DNA of 57,420 bases from Clostridia bacterium (GTDB lineage Bacteria > Bacillota > Clostridia > Oscillospirales > Acutalibacteraceae), in contig JAFZUV010000006.1 of assembly GCA_017618135.1 (NCBI GenBank), positions 1 through 57,420 on the forward strand, read 5' to 3'. Every line of letters starts with the position of its first letter. Position 1 is the first letter of the stretch. This document shows, piece by piece, positions 16,401 to 31,400 of the stretch. The notes under the pieces are model-generated. The model made no database searches, was not told the origin of the DNA, and worked only from the letters and a program-made list of their open reading frames with translations. The position numbers and the translations under genes were made by a program.

Positions 16401-19400
16401 ACTTGAGGACATCGGAGTTTATTCGGGCGTTGATTACAGAAATGCCTGGGGCTTTTGTGTAAGAGCGGGCGCCCGCGTTACGGTAGACGGCAAAGAATAT
16501 TTCTTTAATTCCGATAACACCGGCTATATTTACAGTATGCCCGCCCTGCCCGATGTTAAGGTAAGCGGCTCGACTATTACTCTTTCCACCGTATCGGATA
16601 ATACCAAACTTTATTATTCGTTCAGGTTCAATACATCTCTGCAACAACCGGCATACAATATGACCGAGTATACCGAGCCTATCGAGTTTGACAGGAACAT
16701 AGCCTTTACCGCTGTCGCAGTATGGGAGTCATCTGTCACATCTTACGGCATGTATTACGGTATCTCTTACAGAGAAAAAGCGCAGTTTATTGAATGTGAA
16801 GATGTGGAGTCGTTCAGTGTGCCTGAACTTACCTCTTCAAATCAATATTCCGATGAATACTATATCCCGATAATTGCGGGCGGCAAACCGCAATCGGTTG
16901 ATATAACCGTTCCGACCGATATTAAGTACCAGTTTGATTATCTTCGTACGATTAACCAAAACGGGTTTAATTCCGAGTGCGAAGCATATATCAAACTTGA
17001 AAGAAAAGTTGACGGCGTTTATGTAACGGTTGACGATTACTGGTACAACATTCCTTATAAGGATGGTATTTATTATACCGACGGTCCGTTCATAACATCG
17101 GGCGACTGGCGGCTTACATTCGTGCCCGTACCGACATCTGCCGCAGGCGAAAAAGCGATTGTTTATTTAAGATTCCGTGCCGAAAACAACACGGACGATT
17201 TCAGTTATCCGCGTCTTTCGGGCGTTAAAGTAACTCCTAAAATTTACGGTATGGAAATAGATCTAAACAACATCACCATACCCGATAAAACCGTCGACGA
17301 ACTGTTTACTTATATTACGGTAAATAAAGGTAAAACGGTTGCCGATATAGCAGGCGAGGGAGCGACAGAAGCAGACGCCAAAGCGGTTATCAGGGCATAT
17401 CTTGAGGATAACAATAATTATGATTATATAAGAGTTTGGCGCAGAGCCAGAAACAGCACCGGCACCAGTCATATACGAGATGTCAAGGCTTCAGATAACT
17501 GGCAATGGACCGATTTAAGCGATTATCTTGAGGCTAATACCGAATATGTATATATGGCGGAGATTTATCCGAAATCGACATATAATACCTGGACATACGG
17601 CGTTTTTGACCGCCACGGCAATTACGGCTGGTACAGAACCGAAAATTCCGCCCCGCTTTATGTTTTACCCGAAGACGATGAAAAACCTGTTATTACCTCA
17701 TTCTATTTCCTGCAGGTAGGCGATTTAGAGGTTGAGAAGATTTCCAAAGCCTGCACGATTTTTGCTACAGCTACCGATAATCAAAGGGTAAGAACATACC
17801 GTCTTGAATACAAACTTTCCTCTGAAAGTGATGAAAATTATAGATATATTCAGGCTTATGATGTTTCAACAAAAGAGTTTTCGTATTACAAAACACTTCG
17901 TTATGTTGATATTACCGTAGGGCAGGAATATACATTCAGATTTACCGTAACTGACGCTAATGGCAACACCGATGTCAAGACACTTACGGCGGTGGTTGAG
18001 GATATCCCCGCACCGCAGGACTTCACGGTAACGCAGGACTCCTCCAGTATTATTATTACCTGGACGCCCAAGAAAGGCTACCGCTTCTCGTATGATGTTT
18101 TAGATACAGACGGCAAATGCATAATAAGCGGCGGCTGGTATAGGTATGACAGCACTTCGCCTGAAAACGGATGTTTAAGATATTATGTTGACCCGACAAA
18201 ATATCCTACCTTTACCGTACAGCAGTATCAGGATACCTATGACTACTATGATATAAGACTTGATTATTTATACAAATATGAGCAGTCCGTAGGCGCAGAC
18301 GATGAAGTGCCGATTATAACCGACATAAGACCGTATAATGATAGCCGCGGCGGATATTCAAACAGGCAGACCAATGTTTATGCAAAAGATGACGGTCATC
18401 TTTACTGTATAGAAATAGGCTATTATACCCGCTCGGGCGAAGAGGGCAATTATATCTATACCCCTGCCGCCGGTTTCCCCGAACCTACCGTTTATTATTA
18501 TCCGACCTGCGATGTACCGTTTAACGGCGGTATGTGGTATCGTGCATACTACGATTGCCGTAATGTATTGCCGGGCAAATACTATGTCGGCGTCAGAGTA
18601 ACGGACACGGTGGGTAATACATCCGACTGGAAATACAGCGGCGAATTTACGGTAACGGCGGATCAAATCAAGCGTGATCCTATGCCGGAACTCAAAGTAA
18701 CGGCAGACAGCGACCGCTTCTACATCGAGCCTTATGTACCTTATTTCGACGAGTATACAAGGCAGAATATCTGTGATTCATTTATATCATATTGGAATGC
18801 CAGAGGCTATGAACTTACCGAGGATATAATAAACGAATTCCTCGATAATATTCTTGACTACGCAAAAATCGAATACCGTTATATCCGTATTACAGGGGAT
18901 ACTGACGAAAACATCACCGAAAGAATGGCAAACGGCGAGTTTACATATCAGTTTACAAGAGGCGATAAACTCCCGGTTTCCGACAATATTGATTTTAACT
19001 GGTATTCTCCGATACCCGACAGATACTATAGTTTCTATGTCAACCTGGTTAAAGATACCTCTAAAGATATGGAAGCATGGCAAAGCGATATATTTGACGG
19101 AAGTGATATTGTTTGGGTAACTTCGCTTCCTACAAAACCGATAAAACTGGCTGACGATTCCGGTGCGCCCGAAGTCAGCGAGATTATCAATACATCGGGA
19201 ACCGTCAGCGTAGATAATTCCTCTGTTGTATCGGTTAACGTAACCGATGACCAACTTATTAAAGAGGTTGTAATTGAATACCGCGTAAACGGCGGCAGTT
19301 GGCTTAAAGCCAATTCGGACACCTATTATCATAACGGCGGCTATTTGCTTAGTAATTATGAATCGGATAAGGTATCTTCCGTTACCGCTTCAGTCAAAAT

Positions 19401-22400
19401 AAGTTGGACGAATTACAACAATAAAGGCGATTATAACACCGATTGGAGAAATATTGAACTCCAAAACGGCGATGTTATTGAGATAATCGCTTATGCACTT
19501 GATTATAAGGGCAATAAATCTGCCGTAAAAACAGCCACATATACTTATGTTAAAATTGACCCGCCGACGGGTCTTGCCACCGCGCCCGGAAATGCCGAGG
19601 CTACGGTTAGTTGGGATAAGGTAAATCTTCCGGAAGGCGTTATTGAAGGCACGCCGGAATACGGATACAGAGTATTTGCTTACAGAGCGGATAATAACAA
19701 TCTCTTCTCCGAAACCGATGTTTTGCCCGGAGTTACGACTGCTACCATACCGCTTGATACGGTAAGATATACAGGTGCTTACTATTTCAAGGTATCTGTG
19801 CTGACTTCTACCGGCGGTCTTGGCGATAAAACCGATAAATCGGATGATATTACGCCTAATAAGGATACAACTCCGCCTACCGGAACATTTGTCGCTAAAG
19901 ATACCACATCACTTGCGGGAACAAATACGGACGGTCAGATTAGATTTAAGGTTGACGCACTTGATAATAACTATGTAAAATCACTTGTTGTAACCGTTGT
20001 TGACACATCCGGCAACATTTATGCAATATGGAATTACGACACCGAAACGGGTTATTATTGGGGCGGTTATAACTATTATTATTCAAACGCAATAATAGGC
20101 GTTACCTGCGGTGAATCGGGAGCAATAAACACACTCGATTTGGGTGATTTTGCAGGCGCTTCCGCACTTACCGACCAAAACGGCAAGAAATACATTCCCG
20201 ACGGTATTTACAAACTTACTCTTACCGTTACAGATTTCTCTGACCTTTCTTCGTATTACGAAGCCGATATAACGGTAGATAATCTGGCGCCTGATTTAAC
20301 CGGCGGGGTCCTTTCCGCCGTTATCGCCGTAAAGGGTTCTGATTCACAGTACGGTTACGAACGGTTGGTTGCCGACATCAGTTGGTCAATACCTGATAGT
20401 ATTGAAGCCTTGACTACGGTTGAGCTTCGCCGCTATGAGTTTGAAAAGCTTTCAAATGCACAAAACCTCATAGCCGACCCGGCTGTCTATGCAAATCAGT
20501 ACTACTATAATGTGGTATCCACCGATCCCGCGGCACGCGCCGCTGAAAGCGGTTTATCTTCAGGCAGATATTATGTATACCTCTTAAGCGCTGTTGATAT
20601 TGCCGGTAACCGCAGCGAATTTTTGCTTACCGATATACTGTTTACCGGTGTTCCGAAATATGATATTGCCGTTAAAGTAAACGGTTCAGATGAATTTGAC
20701 AGTATAATGCTCGGCGATAAGCTTACATTTACCGTAACCTCGCCGGTAGCAAAAGAGGGCGTTATCCTGAGACTTTACAGGGTTGTTAACAACTCTACTC
20801 GCTGGTTCGCCGACGGCAAGTTTAAAGATGACGGTACGGCTGTAATTGAATACACCGTTCCTGCGGCTGATTCAAGTTGGCTCGGTACCCAGTATTTCTA
20901 TGCCGAATACTATTATAGCGCAAACTTCGGCAGTAACACAAAAGAGCTTGAAATCGGTCTTAAGCTCTTCAAACCCGAGTATGTCAATTCCTCTTCTCAG
21001 ATCGGTAAAATCAGCATCAGCTGGGCTAATGTATCCAACAGCGAAAAATATCGCATATACAGAAGCACAAGCTTGGAAGGAATAATAAACGACAGCAACT
21101 TTATTGCGGAAACAATTTCGCGCTCACATAATGATATAACCGCCGAGATAGGAGTTAGTTATTACTACGCGGTAGTCGCCGTGGCAACTTCTGCCGGCCA
21201 GCTCATAACGAGTGAAGCCGCGGTTACTACGACCGCCGTTTCAATGATAAGGGATGATTCGGCGCCTACGATTAATTCGGTAACGCCTAAGGAAAAGACA
21301 CATATTGAAAATTCTCAGAAATTCACTATTTCGGCGTACGATAATGTCGGAGTGACAACCGTCATAGTGGAATGGAAGAGCTATGACGATGTAAACGCAA
21401 TATATGCGGAGCTGTATAGCGGTGCGTTTAACGGCACAGATGTTACAGTTGACTTTTCAAAGGTTCGTCCCGGTCCTTCACAGAATATATTTGTTCGTTT
21501 CCGTGTTATTGACCGCGCAGGCAATAAGAGTGAGTGGAAAACCAACTCTTATGCCTTTGGCGATACGCTTGCAGCGCCATCGTCGCTCCTGCCTGACCCG
21601 GGCGAGCGTAAGATTGTTCTCGGATGGCAGTCAGTACTGAGACTTGATGTTACGGGTTACCGTATTTACAGAGCGCAAGCCACCGGTGATTTTGAATTAT
21701 TGGCGGAAGTATCGGCAACCGATAGTATCTATGTTGACGAAGAGCTTGACCCGACTGTCACATACAGATATAAAATATGCGCGGTTGCAGGAGAGTCGGA
21801 AGGTGCTTTCACAGGTGAAGTAAACGCGCTTCCGGGCGAGCAGAAAACACCGCCAACCGTAATTTATCTTGATCCGCTTCGTTCTTCAAGCTTTAATGGT
21901 GATTTAACGCTTACCGCGGTAGCTTCAGATAGAATTGCGGTAAAGCGGTTTGAGTTCCAGTATGCCTATATCGGAACAAATCAGAATATTGATGCAAACG
22001 AAGATTTGCTATGGCAGCCTGCCGCTGTTATCACAGACGGAATAGCTTGCGTTGAAGTTGATATGACTATGCTTGCAGGCATAGGTCACAGCGCATTTCA
22101 GGCAACAACTGTAATTGATTTCTCAGCCCTTGCGGGACTCCAAGAGGGGGCTTGGTTCGCCGTACGCGTAAGAGCGGAGAATAACGGCGGCGCAGAGCAC
22201 GCGTCTGCTTGGTATTATGCAAAATACAAATACGATTCCTACCCTCCAGCGGCACCGAGTGATTTAAAGGCTACTGACGCGATGAGCGGCGGCTGTATCG
22301 CTATCAGCTTCAATATGCCGTCAACCGATGTATACTATACCCGCGTACTTAGGTCTACAGATCCCGAGTCCGACCCGAATACTCTTGACAGTGTGGGAGA

Positions 22401-25400
22401 GACCGCGTCGGGCAGCTTCTCGGATACCGGCCTGACAGACGGAGTCAGGTACTATTATTGGTTACAGTCGGTCGACAGGGCAGGAAATATGTCCGCGCCT
22501 GCAGGAATGGTAAGCGCAGTACCAACTTCACACTTTGAGGTTGAGTTTAAGTCTGTTATGACCGATGTCGCGGTTCCCGCCGCCGGCAAACCGATGAAAA
22601 TAACCGTTAACTTTACAAACAATGGTCCCGCTAAGGCTAAAGGTACGCTGGTGTTGAGTGTTAATACAGGCCGCGAAATTTTGACAATCGCATCTAAACC
22701 GTTTACAGGTCTTGCCACCGGCAATCACTCATATACATTTGATTTTACCGTTCCCAATGACGCTGTATTTCTTACTTTTACAGCTGAGGCTTGCTCAAGA
22801 GATATTATTACAAGCGAGTATGCCGTAAATCACGCTCCAAATCCGGTCATTACGGCAAAATCGTCAGTTGATTCTTCTGATACCGAAACATACGGAGCTG
22901 AAAAGTCAAGCGATGCGGATGACGGTGAAACCGAAAATCTGACATTTGTCTGGGATATGGGCGACGGTACAGTTAAGAACGGAAAGAGCATTTCTTACCG
23001 TTATCTGACGCCCGGTGACTACACTATAACACTCACTGCAATCGACCAGAGAGGCGCTTCGTCATCAGTTACAAAGAGTATAAGAGTAATTGATAAGAGA
23101 CCTGATTTAGCGGTGACTCAGATTGCAGTATACAGAAAAGGCGCTACCGACAGTGATTTTTCACTTGTCGACGGTGAAAATATTATTAAAGAAAATGATA
23201 CAATACGAATTGATGCTGTAGTATCTAACAGCTCTGACGCTTACGGTGAGGTTCCCGCTGATATATCCTTCCTGACAGGTTTCTACCTTAATGGCGTATA
23301 TCGCGGTTATCAGACGGTAAGCGGAGGAATTGCCGTAGGTGAAGAAAAGATTGTTTCCTTTACCTATACTGCGGAAGCAGGAGCGCAAATTATAAAGATA
23401 GTGGCTAACGATCTGCTTGATACACTTAAAGAATCAAACAAGCAGAATAACAGCAGAACGGAAAGCTATAACGCAAAACAGACGGATTTTGCCGAGATTT
23501 CACTTACAAGCGGTGATTGGCGAAACGGTACTACGCTTGATAAGACAGCGAAGCTCACATCGGAAGAAAAGGTCATTTATTCCGTAAGTGCGGCAAATAC
23601 GGGTAAAGCTGACGCAAAATTCAATATGTCCCTCTATGTGGACGGCATACTTAATGATACCGTTTCCGTAACGCTTGCCGCCGGGGCTTCAAGGGTTGTT
23701 AATTTCTATGCGACCCCGGTTCCGGGCAAGCACACAATAATAATCGCGGCTGATGACCCGCTTCTTGTGGAAACTGATTTAACCGACAACTCGGTTTCTT
23801 TTGAAACGCCTGTTTTCATTGTAGACAGAGCGGAGATTTCAACCGAGCTTACCGTTGAATATCCGACGGGTATGACGGACGGCAGAATCGCTCAAGGCGG
23901 CACACTGACGCTTACTGCAACGCTGATTCCTAACGCGGATATATCAAAGGCTGTAAATGTACGGTTCTATATTGACGGAACAATTATTAAAACCGTCAGG
24001 GTTGCCGCAGATACACTCAAAAAGGGAGTTCCGTATTCTACAGGCATTACCGCAAAGTGGGTAGTTAGTGACGGTGTTCATAATATCAGCGTGGTTACTG
24101 ACTCTGACCTTGCTGTTTTAGAAGCTGCTTCTAAAGATTCGGAAGATAGTATAAATATTACCGTAATTAAACCCGATTTGTGGCTCTCTGATGTTTCGTG
24201 GGCGCCTGCGGATACTGTCGAATGGGGCAACAGCGCAAGCTTTTTAGTTCGTGTGTCGAACAGAAGCGTTGCAACACTCTGGCAACCATATGTACTTAAA
24301 TTGTGGGCTAACAAGCTTGATTCTGACGGCGAGCCCACAAAATGGATGGCGGTAAGCTCAGGTAACTATAACGGTATTCAGGGTAACAGTACATCTGTTC
24401 AGATACTTAACTGGAAACCTTCCTCATCAGGCAAATGGCGGTTAATGATTACTCTCGAAAGAGGTAACGGCGCTGATTTCAACACAACATATTACATTCC
24501 TCTTGACTGGGAAACTGCCGATACTGATTTTGGCAGTTATGCATACAGTTACGAATTTACGGTTAGTGACGGTTTGACGCTGAAAGTTAATCCTAATAAA
24601 ACCGGTGAAGACGCTGATTTCGGCGCTAATATATTCGTAGGTTCAAGTTTTGCGATAGATGTAAGCGGCGAAATGACTTTAGCATCAATGCCGGGCAAGC
24701 TGCTTAACAGCGTTAACGACGGTGCAATTATAACTGCTCGCATTGAATGTAATTCGGACAGCAGTGTAAACGCTGAAGCAACTTTAACCGACGCCGGTAC
24801 AGGTAAGTTTACCGGCTCAATATTGACAGGCAACCTGAAAAAGGACGGAATGTATACGCTTACATTTACCGCTCAAGGCGCCGGATATACCGCTACATAC
24901 GATACGCAGGTAATGTTTATAAACGATATAGTCGGCAGTATATCCGCTTCACAGAGCACATATTTTGTAGGCGAAATTGTTACAATTACCGGTAATGCGG
25001 TTATCGGAGACCGGCCTTACAACAGTACGATTGTTCTTGATATGAATCTTGCGCCTTATTACGGCGACAGATTACCTGACGGTGCAGCGGTAAACGGCGA
25101 GGTTCCGGACGGTTATGAGTCCTACTATCGCGGAGAGAAGATTATATTCCTTAAAGCCGACGACAACGGTAATTTCTCATATTCTTTCAAAACCGTAAAA
25201 AGCGAAGCGGGTAAATGGAGTATAAACGCATATGCGCTTGAAAAATTGTTCGGAAGCGGTATTAAGGGCAGTGACATTACAATTTACGGTATGGAAACAA
25301 AGCCTACCGTTTCAACCGTTACTGCGGCTAAAAACACTGATTTCAGCACAAAAATTAATCTTTATAACAGTGCGTGGGACGGCGACGACGGAGATTTAAC

Positions 25401-28400
25401 CGGCGTTTCTGCGGTTCTGCTTAACGGTAATGATTATGACGGTATTACGGCTATCCTTGATTATTCAACTGTCAAATCAACCCTCGCCGCCGGCGAATTC
25501 TTCCCGGTAACTATCAACTTCTTTACGGATGAGGATTGCGCTGACAGTGCCGAATATGTAATTCAGTTCTCTTCGATTGAAGGCGCTTCGGCTACTGCAA
25601 CCGTAAAACTCAGTATGCGTCCGGGTGTTCCCAAGCTTTATGCAGACAGTAAGGCAATAACCGCTGCGGCAAATCCGGGAACAACAGTAACCAAGACTGT
25701 TACGGTTACAAATAAGGGTATTGCTACAATGAAAAATATTGTAGTTGAAAACGGTGATCTCGGCTTTATAAGAGCAGGAGAACCGAATAAGACTACACTT
25801 GCTCCGGGTGAGAGCCTTACATTCAATATAAGCTTAGCGCCGACATCTTCTGTCCAGTACGGAAAATACCAGGATATCGTTACCGTCACAAACGGTGTTG
25901 TATCTCTGGATATTCCGGTAGGACTTGAAGTAACGGCTTTGAAATACGGTTCAGCTCAGTTTAAGGTGTGCGACGACTTCGGAGAAGATGTTTCCGGCGC
26001 CGTAATAACTCTTTACGGTCGTGACCCGTATATACAGTATGTAAACGGAAAAGAAAACATATACTATCTCAATTATTCATTGACCACCGATGAAAACGGT
26101 ATTGCGATGATTTCGGATAAACCGATTGGCGCATACGATTTCACCGTGGCGGCAAGCGGAAAACAGACATATACCGGTGAATTTACTATTATGCCTATGA
26201 CGCAGCCGTCATATGAGGAAGTAGTGCTTACTACCAATCCGGTTGAAATCAGCTGGACTGTAACCGAAACCACCATAGTTGATGAATATGAAATAGAACT
26301 GACAATAGATTTGGGCGTTAGAATTCCCGAGCCGCAACTCGGAAGTACGATGCCTTGGTTTACTATTGCCAAAAATATGCAAAGCGCCGGAGTGCTTGAG
26401 ACTAAGATTGTAAACAACAGTCTTATTGATGTAATTGACGCTGTGGCGGTAATCGAAGGCAATGTAGGCGGCATATCGGTAGTAGGCGGAGGATATATAG
26501 GAACAATACCTGCTATGTCTTATGCCACGGTACAACTTCTTGTGCAGCCGGGACTTTATGACCTGCCTTCATTCGGCGGCAGTGACCCGACGGCTAATAA
26601 AGTGGCACTCAGGGTTACAGGCAGTTATGTAAGCTTTGATGAGGATACATTACTACCCGTATATCCGGCAAAGACTACTGAGGTTAAAGTTCCAATCTAT
26701 AATCCCGGAAAACAAAAGGTAAGTATGGATGTAGTACTGTCCAACGGCAAAAAGGAGCAACAGGAAATACAAATGCCGGATGACAGTGAGGTTGAGGAAC
26801 TTGATTATTTCATTTTCAAAAATGAAACCGGCGAGCGAATAAAGAAGGACGAATCCGCTTCAGGCGGCGTTTATGAGGTTGTAAAGCTTTCGCTTTCTCA
26901 AACGGCTTCACTTGAGCGTCAGGCGTTTGACGCGGAGCTTAAAATAACAAACAACTACCCGAATTACAGTCTTGAGAACCTTACTGCTGAGGTAGTTATT
27001 CAATACACCGATCCGCAAACTAATGAAGTGTCTTATATTACTGATAATGTTTACATTATTCAGACTCAGGGTACTGCCGCCTCCGGTGTATCCTCCGGCG
27101 GAACTTACACCGGTAAATGGAAGATTATACCCGGTATCGGTATGGGCGGCGAACAGGGAAGAAAATATCAGGTATTTGCCCGCATTACCTATACGGTAAA
27201 CGGAAAACTTGTAACAACATCTACCGATGCGGTTGAAATAAATGTTAATCCTCAGCCGCTTCTTAAAGTAGACTATTATCTGCCTCATAAGATTTATCCG
27301 AACTCAAGCTTCCGGCTTGGAGTATCGGTTACCAATGAGGGTTCGGGTACCGCAAAGAATGTCATACTTGATTCAAGCCAGCTTGATATAGTATCAAACA
27401 CATCCGGGCTTAAGTCCGTTTGGGAATTAGTAAGCTCTTCGTTTGGCTCCTATAACGCTAATTCTTTCCGTCTTGTGCTTGGCGACATACCCGGTGTCGG
27501 CAACAAACTGGCTGACGATGGCAGTGATTTGCCGAATATGGTGTGGGGATATTTTACCATAATGTGGAGAATTCCCGAGCTTCAAGAGGGCTATCTTAAA
27601 GATGTTTACGGTGTTATAAATGACTTTACCGCCACTATAACACATAAACCGTACGAGGGCGTTGAACTTGATTCGCTTATAGGCGAAGTCAATACACATA
27701 TCGTTGCGCGTGACAGTGTTAAAATCCTTGATGATACTTCGGGTCAGTATGTTGATTCAATGTCGGTAATAGTCGGTTCTGACGGACTTCCCGAGTATAT
27801 AAGAAACACCGAAACAAATGTAAGCGTTAATGTATTTGTACCTGAGGGACTCAGCGGCAACAAGAGCAAGACGGCGGAAAATGCTTATGAATTTACCGCG
27901 CCTATAAACGCAGCGGACTTAAGTGATGAAAACAAGGCTCTTCGCTATCAGATACTTATGCTCGGTGAATCAAAAGATTTTGCAAAAGAAAATATTTCAG
28001 CGGTTTACCGTTATACGGCGGCTGACTTCAGTGATGAACCCGTATCACTTTCATTCTCTAATTACTGGAAGGATACCTATACAATAGATGGTGAGGAAAA
28101 GGACCTCCTCTATGTTGTTGATGAGGTTTTGCGCGATCAAAACGGTAATATATTGCCACGCTATTACAGGGTGGTTTACGGATCGGCAACAGAAGTAACC
28201 GAAATCAAGACGAGTAAAATTACTTATCTTGAAAGTATGGACGGATTAGAGCGCAGTGCCGTATTCTATGATACCGGCAAGTACCACGATGAGGATGATA
28301 CCGTGCCGCTTGGTGTTCAGGCTACTGTATATAATTCCGGTAAAAACCCTGAAAGCGTAATGGTTTATCTCTACAGGGCACCGATAATCAGCGGAAAAAC

Positions 28401-31400
28401 CGGAGACTTTACCCTCGTAGATAAGAAATCAGTTACGGTAAACTCTTACAATACACAGCTGGTTTACTTCTATATTGACCTTTACGCTAATGCGGAAATG
28501 CCGGCGGGTCTTTATGAATTCCGAGCAGGCACATCTTCAAATCCCGAAATTTATTCGGTCAGCACTCAAACGGTTATAAATGCTCTGCCTATGGCTAACG
28601 CAGGCGTCGATTTTAATGCTACGGTCAACAAAACCGTAGTGTTTGACGGCTCGCGCAGTTATGACCCGGACGGGCAGATAAAGACCTTCCTGTGGGAGTT
28701 CGGTGACGGTTCTTCGGGCTGGGGTATTGCGCCTACTCATGTATACACATCGTCCGGAACATATATCGCAACACTGACCGTCACCGATGATAACGGCACC
28801 TCCAACGCCCTTATAACAAAGGGATATAACGCAGACGATTTGCCGACTGATTCTTACGCAATCCATAATGTTATGGTTACCGTAAACGATGACAGACCCG
28901 ATCTTATAATCGTTCCGGAAGTGCTTTCTGGGGAAATAGGAAAGGGACTCGAAATTACTATTGGCGGTGAGCCGGTTTCCAATACGAATACGGCGGATAA
29001 AGGCGAGGAAATAGTTATCTTTGCCCGCGTTATGAATGATAAGCCTGAGAATCCGATTCCTTCAAGCTTTATAGTCAGTCTTTATAAAGATGATGTCTAT
29101 CTAGGCTATCAGCGGATAACCTCCGTCTATGAAAAAGAATATGTCATAGGCGGTGAAACGCGAACTGTTCAGTGTGCGGATGTCAGGTTTACGGATATTG
29201 CCGCCGACAACGCGTCCCATGTTTATACTGTCAGGGCAAATGATGTTTCAATCGCTTTTGATGAAGCGGATATGTTTAATAATCAACGCAGCCTCATCGT
29301 ATACGGCGCTTCCGGGCGTACCGTTTTCCCGAATATCGGAATTACGGCTGTTACTTTTGAAGGCAAGTCGCTGATAAACGGCGCTACAGCGGTAAAGGGT
29401 ATGAGTATTGCCTCTGGCAAATCAATATCCTTCGATGTAACGCTTGAAAACTCGGGTGATGATGAAACCGGAGAATTTCCGCTTACCGTGAGAATCGGCG
29501 GCAAGTGGGTGACAAGCGTCAATGTCTCTTCGATAGCACCCGGCAAGTCGGTAACGATTACAGTAAGCTTTGTACCGGAGGACGGTGACTCTCAGGTCAT
29601 TGCATTTACGGCGGACGGTCCGTATCCGCGCACAGTTGATATTGACCGCACGAATAACACATGGACTTATAATGCCGGAACAATTACATTTGAGAAAGCC
29701 GACTTGACCGTAGAAGGTATTGAACTTACGGTTGACGGTTCTGATGCTGTTATTACGGCTATTGTAAAGAATATCGGTACTGCTAAAGCGGAAAACAGCT
29801 CCACAGTGACCTATTATGCCGATGAACGGTATTTAGGCGCAACCGTTGCGGGAGCTATTCTGCCCGGCGAGTCAAAAGAAGTCAAGTATGTATGGGAAAA
29901 CTATGAGGCGGCAAACAGGATTACCGCGGTTTGCGACGCTACATCCGTAGTTGACGAATCAAACGAGCTTAACAATACATATACAGATTCGGCGCTTGAG
30001 GGCAATGTTCTTGACGGTCGCCCGTTGCCGGCACTTAAAATTACAAAGCTGGAGACTCAGGGTGCGGCTTCGTTCGGCGCAAATATGCAAACCAGGATAA
30101 CGCTTAAAAACACCGGTACAGGCGAATCTACCGGCGCATTTAAGGTTTCGTTGTTCGCTCAGGGTGTTTTGGTGGGTGAATCAGTAATAAGCCGTTCAAT
30201 ACTGCCTGGCGCAGTAGCGGAGACTACGATAAACTGGGTGGCAAGCGTTCTGCCTACCGGCCGGTATACAGTTACCGCACTGGCGGATTCGGAATATAAT
30301 ATTGTTATGTCCTCACGCGCGGGCGTCAGGTATGATGAAACACTCACTATAGCTGACGGGATCAGTGTTGAGGTTGAAGATGACGCCGCATACCTTACAA
30401 AGGGCAGTGATAATAAGGTTCGCGTTAAACTCACCCGGTCTGACGGAAAAACAAATAACGACGGTGCAGTCGTAAGGATTATGGTATCCGGTACGGACAT
30501 AATGTCCAATGCGGTATATGACAGTTCTACCGACCGGTATATAGCGTATCTTGACCTTACTTCTGTATCGCTTGGCGATCATCTGATTATTGCCGCGGCC
30601 GATTTCGGCGGTATGAGTGATACCTGTACATATGTAACAAAAGTGGTTCCGGCTATTTCGGTAGCCGTAAACACTGACGCGGCGGTTTACAAGACCGGCG
30701 ATACAGTTACAGTAAACGGTGTTGCTGAAGGATTAAGTGTTGGTGATAATGTTGAAATTTCAATTATCGGCGAACAAATCTGGAAGTATACCGCGGCAGT
30801 AGAAGCGGACGGTAAATATACCCGTAAAATTGTTCTTCCCGCAAACGCGGGCGGGGCTATGAGAGTCGAGGCAACTGTAAGAAATTCCGGTGCAAACAGA
30901 ACCGCAAGCACTGATGTGTTTGTTTACGGTGCGTACTTCACCACCGGCAACGATATAAGCGTTACTGCGGGCGATGACATCGTAGTTAAAGGTTCGGTTG
31001 AGAATATCGGCTATCTTGATATGCGCGATGTTACTCTCAGCTGGTCATCAAAGAGCCTTGACGCCGGAAATACAGTTTTGCCGACAGTTAAATTCATATC
31101 CGGCGGTCACGCATATGTCTTAGACCAAAAGACTGTAAGCGTGCTTGAAGCCGTTACCGAAGGCGTATCTGTGAACGGAATGGGAATAGAGTACAATTCA
31201 CTTGACGCCGCTATGAAGATAGACGCTTCCGGCTGTAAACCGGGCGACTATGAAATAACGCTCGCTGTTACGGCAAATACCGATAAGGGCGGATATTCGG
31301 TTGAAAAGACGATAAGCGTTTCGGTTCTGGCTCCTAAGGCAATTATGGATATTACAAACCTCAATCTTGCACAAGATTATAAGGATACAATGGATCCGAG

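Noticed and set aside
18787-19332. A 181-residue minus-strand frame inside the giant gene
   Set aside because: It is the complement of a coding frame with strong codon bias, shows no ribosome site and no protein-like motifs. The same holds for the 212-residue frame at 34,273-34,911 and the 191-residue one at 31,198-31,773.
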